From NCBI GenBank assembly GCA_009911365.1, contig QXXF01000001.1, positions 1 through 64,000 on the forward strand: a DNA stretch of 64,000 bases. Direction: 5' to 3'. The stretch's first letter is position 1. Each line of letters starts with the position of its first letter. Positions 15,700-28,121 of the stretch are shown here, piece by piece. Under the pieces are notes generated by a model. That model was not told the origin of the DNA. It ran no database searches and was given only the letters and a program-made list of their open reading frames with translations. The position numbers and the translations under genes are program-made. Source of the stretch: Clostridiales bacterium (GTDB lineage: Bacteria; Bacillota; Clostridia; Peptostreptococcales; Anaerovoracaceae).

Positions 15700-15945
15700 A
15701 TGGACACAAGAACAGCATTGATCGGGATCGTTGTGGAAAATTCTGATTCCGTTGACAAACTCAACAGCATCCTGCACGATTATAAAAAACACATCCTAGG
15801 CCGGATGGGGCTGCCCCACCCCGCAAAGGACATTTCTATCATCAGCATTGCCATGGAAGCACCGGCTGACACCATCAGTGCCTTATCTGGCAAGCTGGGA
15901 GCCCTTCCTGGCATCAGCACCAAGACCATCTATGCGAAAGCGTAA
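15700..15945 (+). CDS. TM1266-family iron-only hydrogenase system regulator
   Basis: The 81-residue ACT-like protein begins MDTRTALIGIVVENSDSVD and contains HILGRMGLPHPAKDISIISIAMEAP and LSGKLGALPGISTKTIY. This closely follows the pattern of the small TM1266 family, found beside [FeFe]-hydrogenase structural or maturation genes. Its mechanism is not established; regulation is inferred from fold and context. A GTG at 15685 is in frame, but it forms part of the likely ribosome site (GTGAGG), so the ATG at 15700 is preferred. The AT-rich restriction-modification pair now separates it from hydA. Confidence 0.88.
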   Translation: MDTRTALIGIVVENSDSVDKLNSILHDYKKHILGRMGLPHPAKDISIISIAMEAPADTISALSGKLGALPGISTKTIYAKA

Positions 15946-15998
15946 AAAAACGTTCTATCTATTGGATCGTGTCTTCTGTTTTTGGCACCCTACGCAAA

Positions 15999-16051
15999 AG
16001 CCAGGCAAGCGCGTTTCTTTTGAGAATCACGCCTGCCTGGCTATATTTTTT
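15999..16051. terminator. Bidirectional intrinsic terminator between the TM1266-type gene and the ureohydrolase operon
   Basis: AGCCAGGCA (15999-16007) pairs perfectly with TGCCTGGCT (16034-16042). ATATTTTTT follows on the plus strand, and TTTT on the minus strand. It can end both converging transcripts. Confidence 0.85.
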
Positions 16052-16088
16052 ACGACCTCAATTTATTCTAGTGTCTGACAAGCCACTG

Positions 16089-17018
16089 TTATTTCCTATT
16101 GCGTCTCGCTTCATTCATCAAATACATGATATCCTGAGTCAGCGCTGCCGCCGCAATGGATGTGATGTTGCTAGGGTCTTTATCCGGCAGGACTTCGACC
16201 ATGTCAGCTGCTACAACATTGATGCCTTTCAGCCCCTGCAGGACCTTTCTTATCGTATCAGTACTTGGCCCGCCGATTACAGGTGTCCCGGTCCCTGGCG
16301 CAGCAGAAGGATCCAGCGCATCAATGTCAAAGGTCAGATAGACTGGCATATCACCCACAATGTCTCTGATCTTGCCTGCCAATTCCTTTGGTGTCATGTC
16401 CAGTGCTTCCATAGAGCGGATGATATGATAACCGCATTCTGTGAATTCTGTTCTGCAGTAAAGCTGAACGGACTTGGATGGATCGATGCATCCTTCTGCC
16501 TGCAAGTCATAGGCAAAGTTGGCGTGGGACAAGTTATGCGTTCCATCTTCTTTCACTTCACTTGGAGAGCTATCCTGGTGAGAGTCAAAGTGGATCAACG
16601 CCAGCTTTCCATACTTTTCGCTGACCGCCCGTACTGGACCATAAGGAATGGTATGGTCACCGCCAATCGTCATAGGCGCCGCACCTGCGGCCAAAATTTT
16701 TTTCACAGTTTGATAAGTATCTTCAACCATGAATTCCGTAGCCTTTGCTCCTACCCAGTAGCCCACGTCTCCATAGTCGATCACCTTGGCTTCATCTGTC
16801 AGTTTGTAAGGCCATGGATATTTAAAGCAGCATGCGATCAAGCTTTGTTCTCTAATTGCTCTTGGCGCGAAACGCGCGCCAGGTCTGAATGTCACGCCGC
16901 TGTCAAAGGGCACGCCCATCACAACGATGTCTGCGCCTTCCACATCCTGCGTCACTTCACAGTGGTTCCAACTTGCGATTCCCGCATAGTGTAAATGCTC
17001 TTGTACGTTATATTCCAT
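16089..17018 (-). CDS. Agmatinase/arginase family ureohydrolase
   Basis: The 309-residue enzyme belongs to the binuclear manganese ureohydrolases, which release urea or similar groups from guanidino compounds. Metal ligands are seen in TIGGDHTIPYG, HFDSHQDSS (DAHxD is usual) and TFDIDALDPSAAPGTGTP. The last motif is of agmatinase/guanidinobutyrase type. The frame could begin with TTG at 17024, but GGGGAG is 7 bases before the ATG at 17018. It is third in an operon with a GPH-type symporter and a cyclase-family hydrolase under sigma-54 control. No polyamine genes are nearby, so the substrate is more likely an imported guanidino compound than agmatine; that is inference. Confidence 0.85.
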   Translation of the reverse strand: MEYNVQEHLHYAGIASWNHCEVTQDVEGADIVVMGVPFDSGVTFRPGARFAPRAIREQSLIACCFKYPWPYKLTDEAKVIDYGDVGYWVGAKATEFMVEDTYQTVKKILAAGAAPMTIGGDHTIPYGPVRAVSEKYGKLALIHFDSHQDSSPSEVKEDGTHNLSHANFAYDLQAEGCIDPSKSVQLYCRTEFTECGYHIIRSMEALDMTPKELAGKIRDIVGDMPVYLTFDIDALDPSAAPGTGTPVIGGPSTDTIRKVLQGLKGINVVAADMVEVLPDKDPSNITSIAAAALTQDIMYLMNEARRNRK

Positions 17019-17036
17019 ATTCAAACTCCCCTTTCA

Positions 17037-17690
17037 TCAGTCTTCGATTTCCATGGCCACCGCTCTTACTGGTGAACCATCGCAGCCTTGAATCTTCAAA
17101 GGAAACGCCGCTACTACCACATTGTCGAAATCGATCTTGTCAAAGTAAGCCCAGTTCTCACCGATCATGAGCCGCTTCTCTGAAAACAGGTCATGCACAG
17201 GGAACTCCGTTCCGCCGGACTGATCTGCGTTGATGGTATCAATGCAGATGAAGCGAACGCCCTTCTCCACCAAATATTCCGCCACTTCACCAGCCACGAA
17301 AGGATGGTTATAGAAGGCTTCCGTGCCCCGTTTCTTGTACCAGTCAGTGCGGAACAAAACGATAGTTCCAGCCTGGATCTTATCACCATAAGGTTTCACA
17401 TCCTCCAGGGTGATCTTCTCCTTTTCCTTCTTGTCCGTGGCCTGAATCACCACCGCTGGTCCGAAGAAGAAGTCAAGCTCCATCTTGTCGATAGTCTCTC
17501 CCTCGTTTCTAAAGTGATAAGGCGCATCCACATGGGTGCCGGTCTGTGTACCCACATAAACCCCTGAAAGATTGTAATAATCCTTTTCCACTGTGTGGGT
17601 GGTCGTGATCTTTGGTTCAGGATCTCCTGGATAGATCGGGCTGTCATCTGACACTTCCCATGACAGATCCACGAATTTCTTTGCTTTCAT
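17037..17690 (-). CDS. Cyclase family protein (kynurenine formamidase-like hydrolase)
   Basis: The 217-residue protein carries the metal-binding signature GTQTGTHVDAPYHF. Further family segments are DLSWEVSDDSPIYPGDPEP at the N-terminus and CIDTINADQSGG near residue 150. Members hydrolyse amide, lactone or imide-like bonds, for example in N-formylkynurenine or isatin. It lies 18 bases before the ureohydrolase and is co-transcribed with it. The combination suggests stepwise hydrolysis of an imported compound that has both an amide-type bond and a guanidino group; the substrate is unknown. Confidence 0.85.
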   Translation of the reverse strand: MKAKKFVDLSWEVSDDSPIYPGDPEPKITTTHTVEKDYYNLSGVYVGTQTGTHVDAPYHFRNEGETIDKMELDFFFGPAVVIQATDKKEKEKITLEDVKPYGDKIQAGTIVLFRTDWYKKRGTEAFYNHPFVAGEVAEYLVEKGVRFICIDTINADQSGGTEFPVHDLFSEKRLMIGENWAYFDKIDFDNVVVAAFPLKIQGCDGSPVRAVAMEIED

Positions 17691-17864
17691 CTTGTTCTCC
17701 TTTCATATTGTCCATTACAGGTGTTAGGAAATGCTTTTTTGCGGCGTTCCCGCAGCTGCGAAAAACGCTGTCCTTGAAAAATTCTAAAGGTCAATTTATG
17801 TTGTTGTGCTGGTTTCATCCCCTGGATCCTGACTCACAGATCTGAGCCCACAGCACAGGCTTCA

Positions 17865-19283
17865 TTAAAACAAATCTTTGAATTCGGACGCATCCACTTC
17901 CTTTCCGCTGGCCCGTTCCTGGATGGCCTCCACCACCCTGTCGTGTCTTGCCTTGCTCAGCGGATACGCAAACACGATGAGCACCGCTATGATGTACAAG
18001 CCTCCTACTAGGAACCCATACACGTTCTTGAGTCCTGAGAGTGTCTCCGCAGACTGGACCGCTGCGTCACTGTATCCGATGAAGGTGAGGATGGTCCCTA
18101 GCAATGCTGCTCCAATGGCTCCAGAAGCTTTCTGCACAAAGGCCACGATACCGAAGACAACACCGTCAATCCGCTTGCCAGTCTTGAGTTCATGAACATC
18201 CACACAGTCTGGGATCATGGCCCAAGGCACCTGATAAACCGCTGCGTTTCCAAGTGACATGAGGATCGCCAGCGCATAAACCATGCCGATGGAAGCCCCT
18301 GGCTGGATGATCATTCCCACCATGACGATGAGAACGATTCCTTCTAGACCCACCGCAATGACCCATGCCGCTTTCTTGGAAAGGCCCTGCATCAGCCTGT
18401 CCGTCACCCAGGCCATGGCCACGCTGACCACGCCGAAGACCAGAGTCACGGTTGCGATTTGGCCTTCCGTGAGGCCGATGTAGTTGGTGTAATAATACAC
18501 CTGAACCGCATAATTGATGGTGTTGGAGAAAATTGCGATCCCGAAGATAAGCATCACGATCCTGGCCGGCTTGGTCTTCAAAAGCTCTGCGATATCTTTT
18601 GGTGAAAATTTACTAGATTCATCCCCTCTGTGGCGTTCATAGCCCTTGGTAGTCCTCCACAAAATGAAGATGAAGAGCAGAGCAACGAGCATGTACAGGG
18701 CAATGGTCATGCTCCAGCCGTAATCGGAATTCTTGAACCAGCCACCGAAATACGCCACCAGAACTAGAGTCGGGCTGATAGCCACTGTGGCGCAAAGGCC
18801 GAAGTAGTTCTTGTAAGTGGCCAAGGACGCCCGTTCATCATAATCTAAGGTCATTTCCGAACCTAGGGCTGATGCGGAAATGTCCAGCACTGTCTGCGCC
18901 GTATAGTAGAGCAGGACAATGATCACAAAGTAGACCTTGGAAACTGTTTCGCTGAATCCCCAGTTAGTGAACAGCAATACGGCGATGAAGAAGAATGGCA
19001 GCGCCACGCCAATGATCAGAGGCCTCCGCCTTCCTTTCGGGCTTTTAATGTTGTCCGAGATGCTGCCAACGATGGGGTCGGTGATCGCATCCCACAGAGT
19101 GCCTAGTGAGATCATGGCACCGGCGAAAGCGGCAGAGATCCCCACCACGTCCGTGAAGAAATATAGGCCATAGTAACTGAAGGCCGTCCAGGCGATGAAG
19201 CTACAGTATCCGGATAGCCCGTAGCCCAGCTTCACCTTAAAAGGAAGCTTTTCGTTTGGGCTGTTTGTCTTGATTTGTTCCAT
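17865..19283 (-). CDS. GPH-family (glycoside-pentoside-hexuronide:cation) MFS symporter
   Basis: The 472-residue membrane protein has 12 predicted helices. It starts with the GPH hallmark KLGYGLSGYCSFIAWTAFSY, followed by SLGTLWDAITDPIVGSISDN and KSPKGRRRPLIIG. Members import sugars or other solutes with Na+ or H+. It is the first gene behind the sigma-54 promoter at 19364-19379 and is followed, after a 174-base gap, by the cyclase and ureohydrolase genes. That gap holds a weak inverted repeat around CGCAGCTGCG (17753-17762) but no clear terminator, so the three genes probably form one operon. Confidence 0.88.
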   Translation of the reverse strand: MEQIKTNSPNEKLPFKVKLGYGLSGYCSFIAWTAFSYYGLYFFTDVVGISAAFAGAMISLGTLWDAITDPIVGSISDNIKSPKGRRRPLIIGVALPFFFIAVLLFTNWGFSETVSKVYFVIIVLLYYTAQTVLDISASALGSEMTLDYDERASLATYKNYFGLCATVAISPTLVLVAYFGGWFKNSDYGWSMTIALYMLVALLFIFILWRTTKGYERHRGDESSKFSPKDIAELLKTKPARIVMLIFGIAIFSNTINYAVQVYYYTNYIGLTEGQIATVTLVFGVVSVAMAWVTDRLMQGLSKKAAWVIAVGLEGIVLIVMVGMIIQPGASIGMVYALAILMSLGNAAVYQVPWAMIPDCVDVHELKTGKRIDGVVFGIVAFVQKASGAIGAALLGTILTFIGYSDAAVQSAETLSGLKNVYGFLVGGLYIIAVLIVFAYPLSKARHDRVVEAIQERASGKEVDASEFKDLF

Positions 19284-19363
19284 TTTGAGTTCATCCTTTC
19301 ATTCACATCTACAAAAATGTTGTTACAATTTCAGATTTTTTAGCATGCTATGTCTATATTTTT

Positions 19364-19379
19364 AGCAATTTCCGTGCCA
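19364..19379 (-). promoter_or_regulatory. Consensus sigma-54 promoter of the GPH symporter operon
   Basis: The minus strand reads TTGGCACGGAAATTGCT including the base at 19380. The -24 GG and -12 GC are correctly spaced, and the rest agrees with the textbook consensus. It lies 80 bases before the symporter start. Confidence 0.92.
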
Positions 19380-19430
19380 AGTCATTCAATCCCTGAAATT
19401 TCAACAAAACATAGTAGGTTTGTAAATCCA

Positions 19431-19454
19431 ATTGTATTCATATATGAATACAAT
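19431..19454. promoter_or_regulatory. Perfect 24-bp palindrome, likely upstream activator site
   Basis: The half-site ATTGTATTCATA is followed directly by its exact reverse complement. It is centred about 70 bases upstream of the -24 box. It is the best candidate for the binding site of the sigma-54 activator encoded at 19565-20950. Confidence 0.75.
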
Positions 19455-19503
19455 AAATAAAATCATTATGGAATTCCAATGTTTATCCGTTATTATTCAA
19501 CTT

Positions 19504-19517
19504 TGAATGCATATTCA
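19504..19517. promoter_or_regulatory. Second, weaker activator half-palindrome
   Basis: TGAATGCATATTCA shares the TGAAT/ATTCA arms of the 24-bp palindrome. Its centre is 68 bases away, close to an integral number of helical turns. Two sites would allow oligomer loading. Confidence 0.5.
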
Positions 19518-19564
19518 CTATCGAATAGGCACCAACATTCCCTTCTTTTGCAAAGGATTGGCAC

Positions 19565-20950
19565 TCACTCATTTTTCACGTATTTGGTGATTTTTCGATA
19601 AGCAGTAGCCTGGCTGATCCCCAGTGCCTTGCCTACTTCCACGCTGTTGCCATATGTCTCATATGCATCGCGGATAATGTTTCCTTCAAAGTCCTCGACC
19701 GCTTTTGTCAAATTATCGATTTCCGCAGGTGCCGCGCTTGGATGCCTGAGAGCCTCTAGCGGCAACGCGTCCTGGCGGATGACATTGCCTTCGCTAGTCA
19801 TTGCCGTGCGTTCCACAATATTGGAAAGTTCTCTCACATTGCCCGGCCAACTATAGTTCAGCAAAGCTTCTAGGGCACGAGGATGAAAGGTTTTGTGAAG
19901 CCCATACTTTTCATTGCTCTTTGCGATAAAGTGCTCCACTAGAGGAATGATATCATCTTTCCGTTCTTTTAAAGGCGGGATCTGTATCTGGATCACATTC
20001 AGCCTGTAATACAGATCTTTTCGGAACATACCTTGCTCCGCGAATTCCTCCAGTTTCCGATTAGAGGCAGTAATGAGACGGAAATCCACTTTGATCTCTT
20101 TTGTTCCTCCGATCCTGGTAATCACTTTGTCCTGAATGGTTTTTAAAAGCTTTGCCTGGAGGCTTAACGGCAATTCGGAAATCTCATCTAAAAGCAGAGT
20201 TCCTCCATTTGCCAATTCGATCAGCCCTACCTTTCCTTTTGCTCCCGCTCCGGTAAAAGAGCCCTTTTCATAGCCAAAGAGTTCAGATTCCAGTAGATTT
20301 TCCGGTATGGCCGCACAGTTGATGTCAATGAATGGCCCTGCTTTTCGCTTGCTGTGCTGATGGACGGTTTTAGCCAGCATGGTTTTTCCAACGCCTGAGG
20401 GCCCTAGAAACAGAATGTTCGCATCAAAATCTGCCACCCTTCCAATGGTTTCTAAAATACCAGCCATGGTGCGGGAATGACTGATGACCCCTTCTTCTAA
20501 AGAAACTTGTTGCCGGAGTTTGTTGATTGTTTCTGTGTACTGTTCGATTTTGTTTTCCAACTGGGAATATTGATCCTGCAAATCGATTAGCTCCGTGATG
20601 TCCCGAGAAAAGCTAACGACCAGCTGCAGTTTTCCTTGTTCATCAAACACAGGGGTCGCTGTGACAATGACTTTTCGATCCCTATTGGTGAGCTGCGGCA
20701 TGGTCCTTTTCTTTCCGCTCTCAATGACTTTCGCAATGATTGATGGCTTGAAGAATCCTTCTTCCTCCAAATCATAAACGGTTCTCCCAATTGCATATTC
20801 TTTTTTAATGCCATACACGTCTTCAAAGCTAGGGCTAACCCGCAGCACTTCGCCTCTGTCATCTGAAATCAGCAGATCATCATGCATGGCATCCAAAATG
20901 GCATCAAAATTTTTCAATAACATTCTCCTGGTTTCTTGTTCTTTTTCCAT
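19565..20950 (-). CDS. Sigma-54-dependent transcriptional activator (PAS, AAA+, Fis-type HTH)
   Basis: The 461-residue activator has the same plan as the one at 2020-3402. A PAS domain (DDLLISDDRGEVLRVSPSFEDVYG) is followed by a coiled linker near 125-150, an AAA+ domain and a C-terminal HTH (VGKALGISQATAYRKITKY). Walker A is GPSGVGKTM. The sigma-54 loop reads GSFTGA, an accepted variant of GAFTGA. Walker B is GGTLLLDEISELP. It lies upstream of the symporter operon on the same strand with a consensus sigma-54 promoter between them, so that operon is its likely target. The signal sensed by PAS is unknown. Confidence 0.93.
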   Translation of the reverse strand: MEKEQETRRMLLKNFDAILDAMHDDLLISDDRGEVLRVSPSFEDVYGIKKEYAIGRTVYDLEEEGFFKPSIIAKVIESGKKRTMPQLTNRDRKVIVTATPVFDEQGKLQLVVSFSRDITELIDLQDQYSQLENKIEQYTETINKLRQQVSLEEGVISHSRTMAGILETIGRVADFDANILFLGPSGVGKTMLAKTVHQHSKRKAGPFIDINCAAIPENLLESELFGYEKGSFTGAGAKGKVGLIELANGGTLLLDEISELPLSLQAKLLKTIQDKVITRIGGTKEIKVDFRLITASNRKLEEFAEQGMFRKDLYYRLNVIQIQIPPLKERKDDIIPLVEHFIAKSNEKYGLHKTFHPRALEALLNYSWPGNVRELSNIVERTAMTSEGNVIRQDALPLEALRHPSAAPAEIDNLTKAVEDFEGNIIRDAYETYGNSVEVGKALGISQATAYRKITKYVKNE

Positions 20951-21003
20951 GTTTCTCTATTCATCCCCTTATCAGACTCCTTTTAACATCGTATAACTAA
21001 AAT

Positions 21004-21040
21004 AAAGCGCACAAGTCTGCTATTTCAACTTGTGCGCTTT
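21004..21040 (-). terminator. Intrinsic terminator of the ATP synthase operon
   Basis: AAAGCGCACAAGT (21004-21016) and ACTTGTGCGCTTT (21028-21040) form a perfect 13-bp stem with an 11-base loop; ATTTT follows on the minus strand. It lies about 70 bases after atpC. Confidence 0.88.
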
Positions 21041-21110
21041 CTATCTGACAATTTCTTCATTGACTGCGTCCTTGCCCATGATTCCACCTTGCTCGATGGT
21101 CGGCGAAAAT

Positions 21111-22944
<1,834 letters not shown>

Positions 22945-22949
22945 CTACT

Positions 22950-23816
22950 TTATTTCTGTGCCTCTGATCCGGCTACGATTTCAATGATCTGATCCGTGAT
23001 GGCCGACTGACGCGCCCGGTTATAGTACAGGGACAGATTATCCAGCATTTCTCTGGCATTGTCTGTTGCGTTTTCCATGGCCATCCGCCTTGCTGCGTGC
23101 TCACAGGTGGCGGATTCCACCACAGCTGCGTAAACCATCATCTCTACGTATTTGGGGATAAGATAGTTAAAAACCGCTTCCACAGATGGCTCGTATTCCA
23201 CCTCTTTTTCCAGCTGCATGATGTCCGGATCCCGCTCAATGTCAAAAGGCAGCAGCGTGACATTTTTGACTTCCTGCTCCAAGCTGCTGATAAAGGAGGT
23301 ATAAATCAGGACAACTTCATCAATTTCCCCTGAATTGTACATTTCAATGATCGGCCGGCTCATTTCCTGTGTTTCCAAAAAGGAGATGCTTTCAGGAGGT
23401 TCCAGGTATTCGCTGTAAATCTCATAGCCCCGTTTTTGAAAATATTCCTTGCCTTTGTTTCCAATGGCGATGATCACCGGTTTTTCCCAGTCAGCCAAGA
23501 TTTCTCGCTCCGCCTCTTTGATCACATTGGAATTGAATCCGCCGCAAAGGCCTTTACTGCTGGTCACGATAATATAGCAGGTGGTTTTGATTTCCCGGTT
23601 TCCCAAAAGATAGTGTCTCGGGACCTCGCTGCTGTTATTAAAAATTTCCGCAATGGAATGCGTGATATAGTGAAAGTTTTCATTGGTTTTCTCAAAGGTG
23701 GCTTTGGCTTTTCTCAGTTTGCCGGCAGATACCAGCTTCATGGCGTTTGTGATATGCTCTGTGCTGGTAACGCTCTTAATCCGGCGTTTGATGTCTTGCG
23801 CGTTGCTGCTCGCCAT
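22950..23816 (-). CDS. atpG: ATP synthase F1 gamma subunit
   Basis: The 288-residue rotor shaft has the two long terminal helices of the family: IKRRIKSVTSTEHITNAMKLVSAGKLRKAK at the start, and MAMENATDNAREMLDNLSLYYNRARQ with ITDQIIEIVAGSEA at the end. GLCGGFNSNV marks the central Rossmann-like part. GGGAGG precedes the ATG. Confidence 0.95.
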   Translation of the reverse strand: MASSNAQDIKRRIKSVTSTEHITNAMKLVSAGKLRKAKATFEKTNENFHYITHSIAEIFNNSSEVPRHYLLGNREIKTTCYIIVTSSKGLCGGFNSNVIKEAEREILADWEKPVIIAIGNKGKEYFQKRGYEIYSEYLEPPESISFLETQEMSRPIIEMYNSGEIDEVVLIYTSFISSLEQEVKNVTLLPFDIERDPDIMQLEKEVEYEPSVEAVFNYLIPKYVEMMVYAAVVESATCEHAARRMAMENATDNAREMLDNLSLYYNRARQSAITDQIIEIVAGSEAQK

Positions 23817-23840
23817 TCTCTCACCTCCCTTTTCATCAAA

Positions 23841-25379
<1,539 letters not shown>

Positions 25380-25919
25380 TTATCTTTCCATGATTTTGCT
25401 TCCCAAATCTTCAAAGCGTTTACGTATGGAAGCATCGATAATGCGGCCGTCTACCAGAATTTTCACGCCGCCAATTAGTTTGGGGTCCAGCTTGTTGTCC
25501 AGTTTTACTGTTTCCCGCAAAAGCTGGGAAGCCTCTGTCTCCAGCTTTTCTAGCTGCTGTTTTTTTAAAGGCTGTACGGAATAGACGGTTCCGTAGGAAA
25601 CGCCTTCCTCATGATGAACCATGTCTTCATAAGCTTTGACGATCCTTGGAAAATGGTATGTCCTTCCTTTATCCACCAAAATGTACAGCAGGTTCAAAAG
25701 TTCCTGACAAATCTGGTCCGAAAAGACCTTTTTGATGACCGCCTTTTTTTCCACTGCGGAAACAGCCGGATAATTGATGAACGCATGAAATTCAGGTTCT
25801 TGTTCCAAAATGTCCAGAATCTGGCGCGCCTCTTCCAAAATCAAATCCCGTTTGCCGAATTCGCTCGCAGCCTGCAACAGCGCACTGCCATAAGTGGTTC
25901 CAATCGTTAATTCTGCCAT
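25380..25919 (-). CDS. atpH: ATP synthase F1 delta subunit
   Basis: The 179-residue peripheral-stalk subunit starts with TTYGSALLQAASEFGK and ends LDNKLDPKLIGGVKILVDGRIIDASIRKRFEDL, the conserved C-terminal domain. It overlaps atpF by 13 bases. Confidence 0.93.
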   Translation of the reverse strand: MAELTIGTTYGSALLQAASEFGKRDLILEEARQILDILEQEPEFHAFINYPAVSAVEKKAVIKKVFSDQICQELLNLLYILVDKGRTYHFPRIVKAYEDMVHHEEGVSYGTVYSVQPLKKQQLEKLETEASQLLRETVKLDNKLDPKLIGGVKILVDGRIIDASIRKRFEDLGSKIMER

Positions 25920-26413
25920 TGCCTTGTACCTGCCTGTTCAATAATCTCATCAACTATCTGATCCTGGCCAACCTGCCCGATACTCCGCTCTACGATTTTT
26001 TCCGCTGCTAACAGTGCCAGCATAGCCACTTGCTGTTTCATGTCAGCCAGTGCTTTTTGCCGTTCTCGCTCGATCTGTTTTTCCGCAGAAATGATCATCG
26101 CATCCGCCTTAGCGTGGGCATCCTCAATAATGTCAGCAGCTTGTGACTCTGCCTGGACCTTCGCCTGCTTTATGATCTCACGGCCTTCCTCTTCTACCTT
26201 GGCGATTTGCCGATTGTAGTTTTCCATCTTTTCATCGGCTCTTCGATTGGTCAGTTCCGCGTTGTCAAGGGCATCCCTGATGGATTGCTTTCTGGTATCC
26301 ATCAGGTTCAAAAACGGTTTGTATAAAAATTTTGTCAGCAGACCTACTAAAATCAGGAAATTGATTAAGTAAAACGCAAATTGAATCAAATTGACTCCCA
26401 ATGCCTCTGCCAT
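25907..26413 (-). CDS. atpF: ATP synthase Fo b subunit
   Basis: The 168-residue stator subunit has one N-terminal membrane helix (LIQFAFYLINFLILVGLLTKF) followed by a long charged coiled coil (about residues 40-150). This is typical of b subunits. AGGAGG precedes the ATG. Confidence 0.93.
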   Translation of the reverse strand: MAEALGVNLIQFAFYLINFLILVGLLTKFLYKPFLNLMDTRKQSIRDALDNAELTNRRADEKMENYNRQIAKVEEEGREIIKQAKVQAESQAADIIEDAHAKADAMIISAEKQIERERQKALADMKQQVAMLALLAAEKIVERSIGQVGQDQIVDEIIEQAGTRQWQN

Positions 26414-26456
26414 AGCTTCACCCTCCTTTTCCTATTTGATATGTGGATCCGCCTGT

Positions 26457-26681
<225 letters not shown>

Positions 26682-26773
26682 TCATTCTCCTTTCAATTTG
26701 TAAATCATTCTATCTCCAACAGATCCCTGATGAGACCTGTTTTCAAACTATCGTTGTGTCCCGGGCCTTTCCC

Positions 26774-27460
26774 CTACGCATGAGCGGCAAGCTCTTCGCC
26801 CTCTTCCAGTTCAGGAAGCGCCTCTTGGATATAAATTCCCGTCAGCAGTGAAAATACCAAAGCTTGCACCAGCCCCATCAAAACGCTGAGTCCCTGCATG
26901 ATGACCGGAAGGCCGATGGGGATCAATTCGAAAAATGACTCGGTGACAGTCTCTTCTCCAAAAACATTGCCGTAAAGCCTCAGCGTCAGAGACACTGGTT
27001 TGACCAATTCTTCCAGTATCATCAGCGGCAACAGAAAAGCAAAAGGCTTGAGCAAGTGTTTGAAATAGCATAAGCCATGATGCTCTCTGACTCCGATGAT
27101 CTGAACCGCAAAAAACACGATGATTGCCATGGCCGCCGTACAGTTGATGGAACTAGTTGGCGCCGCCAAGCCGTTGACATGGCCTGATCCAGGAAGCAAT
27201 CCCGAATAATTAGCGATTAAAATGTAAATGAACAGTGTCGCTACCAGAGGAAAATATCTCTTGCACGCCTTGCCTCCCAAGATGCCTTCAAAAAAGTTGT
27301 ACAAGCTTTCTATGGCCCATTCCATGAAGTTCTGCAGCCCTGATGGGACCATTTGCAGCCGCTTTCCCGCAAACATGGAAAGTACCACCAATATGACTGT
27401 AATCACCGTGCTAGTGATCATGCCGTTTGAAATTCCAATGGCGTTTAAAGTCTCTATCAT
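26774..27460 (-). CDS. atpB: ATP synthase Fo a subunit
   Basis: The 228-residue membrane protein forms the ion half-channels. It contains the essential arginine in LEELVKPVSLTLRLYGNVFGEE, and AIVFFAVQIIGVREHHG, PFAFLLPLMILEEL and VQALVFSLLTGIYI. It starts 4 bases after the subunit-I-like gene stop. Confidence 0.95.
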   Translation of the reverse strand: MIETLNAIGISNGMITSTVITVILVVLSMFAGKRLQMVPSGLQNFMEWAIESLYNFFEGILGGKACKRYFPLVATLFIYILIANYSGLLPGSGHVNGLAAPTSSINCTAAMAIIVFFAVQIIGVREHHGLCYFKHLLKPFAFLLPLMILEELVKPVSLTLRLYGNVFGEETVTESFFELIPIGLPVIMQGLSVLMGLVQALVFSLLTGIYIQEALPELEEGEELAAHA

Positions 27461-27464
27461 ATCG

Positions 27465-27800
27465 TTATCCCTGCTCCTTTCGTCTATCTTCCTGTTTTTT
27501 CTGTCCTAGTGCCAGGACTTTGTTCATGATTGTCAGACCGACCGCTGTGCCGATCAAAAACGCAATCCCGTCAAAGGGCATCACCTCTCGCATAAAAAAC
27601 GCTGCTGCCAGCACCAGTATGTTCACAGCATAGCTGATGAAAGATCTAGCATACAGCCCTCCTAAAGAATCCGTTCCGCTGTTCTCAGCAGCATGCGCTT
27701 TCAGGTATTTCTGCCAGATCAAAAAGTTTTTCAGCTGCCCCGCGGCTCCTCCAAATATTAGCCCCGCTATCGCTCCAATGACATAAGTCACTTCCTTCAT
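27465..27800 (-). CDS. ATP synthase subunit I-like protein
   Basis: The 111-residue membrane protein has three hydrophobic segments (near residues 5-22, 55-70, 75-93) and a basic tail ALGQKKQEDRRKEQG. It is the first gene of the operon, the place of atpI, whose product aids c-ring assembly or Mg2+ supply. Sequence identity to AtpI cannot be shown by eye; position and topology carry the call. Confidence 0.7.
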   Translation of the reverse strand: MKEVTYVIGAIAGLIFGGAAGQLKNFLIWQKYLKAHAAENSGTDSLGGLYARSFISYAVNILVLAAAFFMREVMPFDGIAFLIGTAVGLTIMNKVLALGQKKQEDRRKEQG

Positions 27801-28121
27801 CTCTCCTTTGCTGGGTTCCGCCTCATCCTATTGGCTGCTTCCAAAATCACCCAATAAAGATACGAACTTTCTTGCCGTGTATCTTATATTATAAACCTTT
27901 TCTCCCAAAAGTAAAGAAATGTTAAAAATTAAGCAGATTTTTTTGATCACAAAGATTTTTACCCCTAAAAAACGTCTGATTTTCAACGTCTACTCATATG
28001 CTGGTTCTTCGCTTCTTGTACACAAATAAGAGATCCTCGCAAAACTCTTCACAAATTCCACCATAAATTTGCCGAAAACCTCCTGTTTTTCGCAACTAAT
28101 TTGCTGTATCAATTTGCGACG
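27801..28121. other. 321-base gap between ATP synthase and MATE genes
   Basis: The right part of the gap is the 3' flank of the MATE gene; the left part is the leader of the ATP synthase operon with the promoter at 27888-27915. A direct repeat AACGTCT (27974, 27984) and an imperfect hairpin around TGTTTTTCGC near 28084 are visible. I see no gene here and no convincing terminator. Confidence 0.4.
27888..27915 (-). promoter_or_regulatory. Probable promoter of the ATP synthase operon
   Basis: On the minus strand TTTACT (27910-27915), 16 bases, then TATAAT (27888-27893), about 90 bases before the first gene. The -10 is perfect and the -35 weak. Confidence 0.5.

Noticed and set aside
15969-16994. 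341-codon plus-strand frame opposite the ureohydrolase
   Set aside because: Its start lies inside a terminator hairpin and the minus-strand gene has clear metal-binding motifs.
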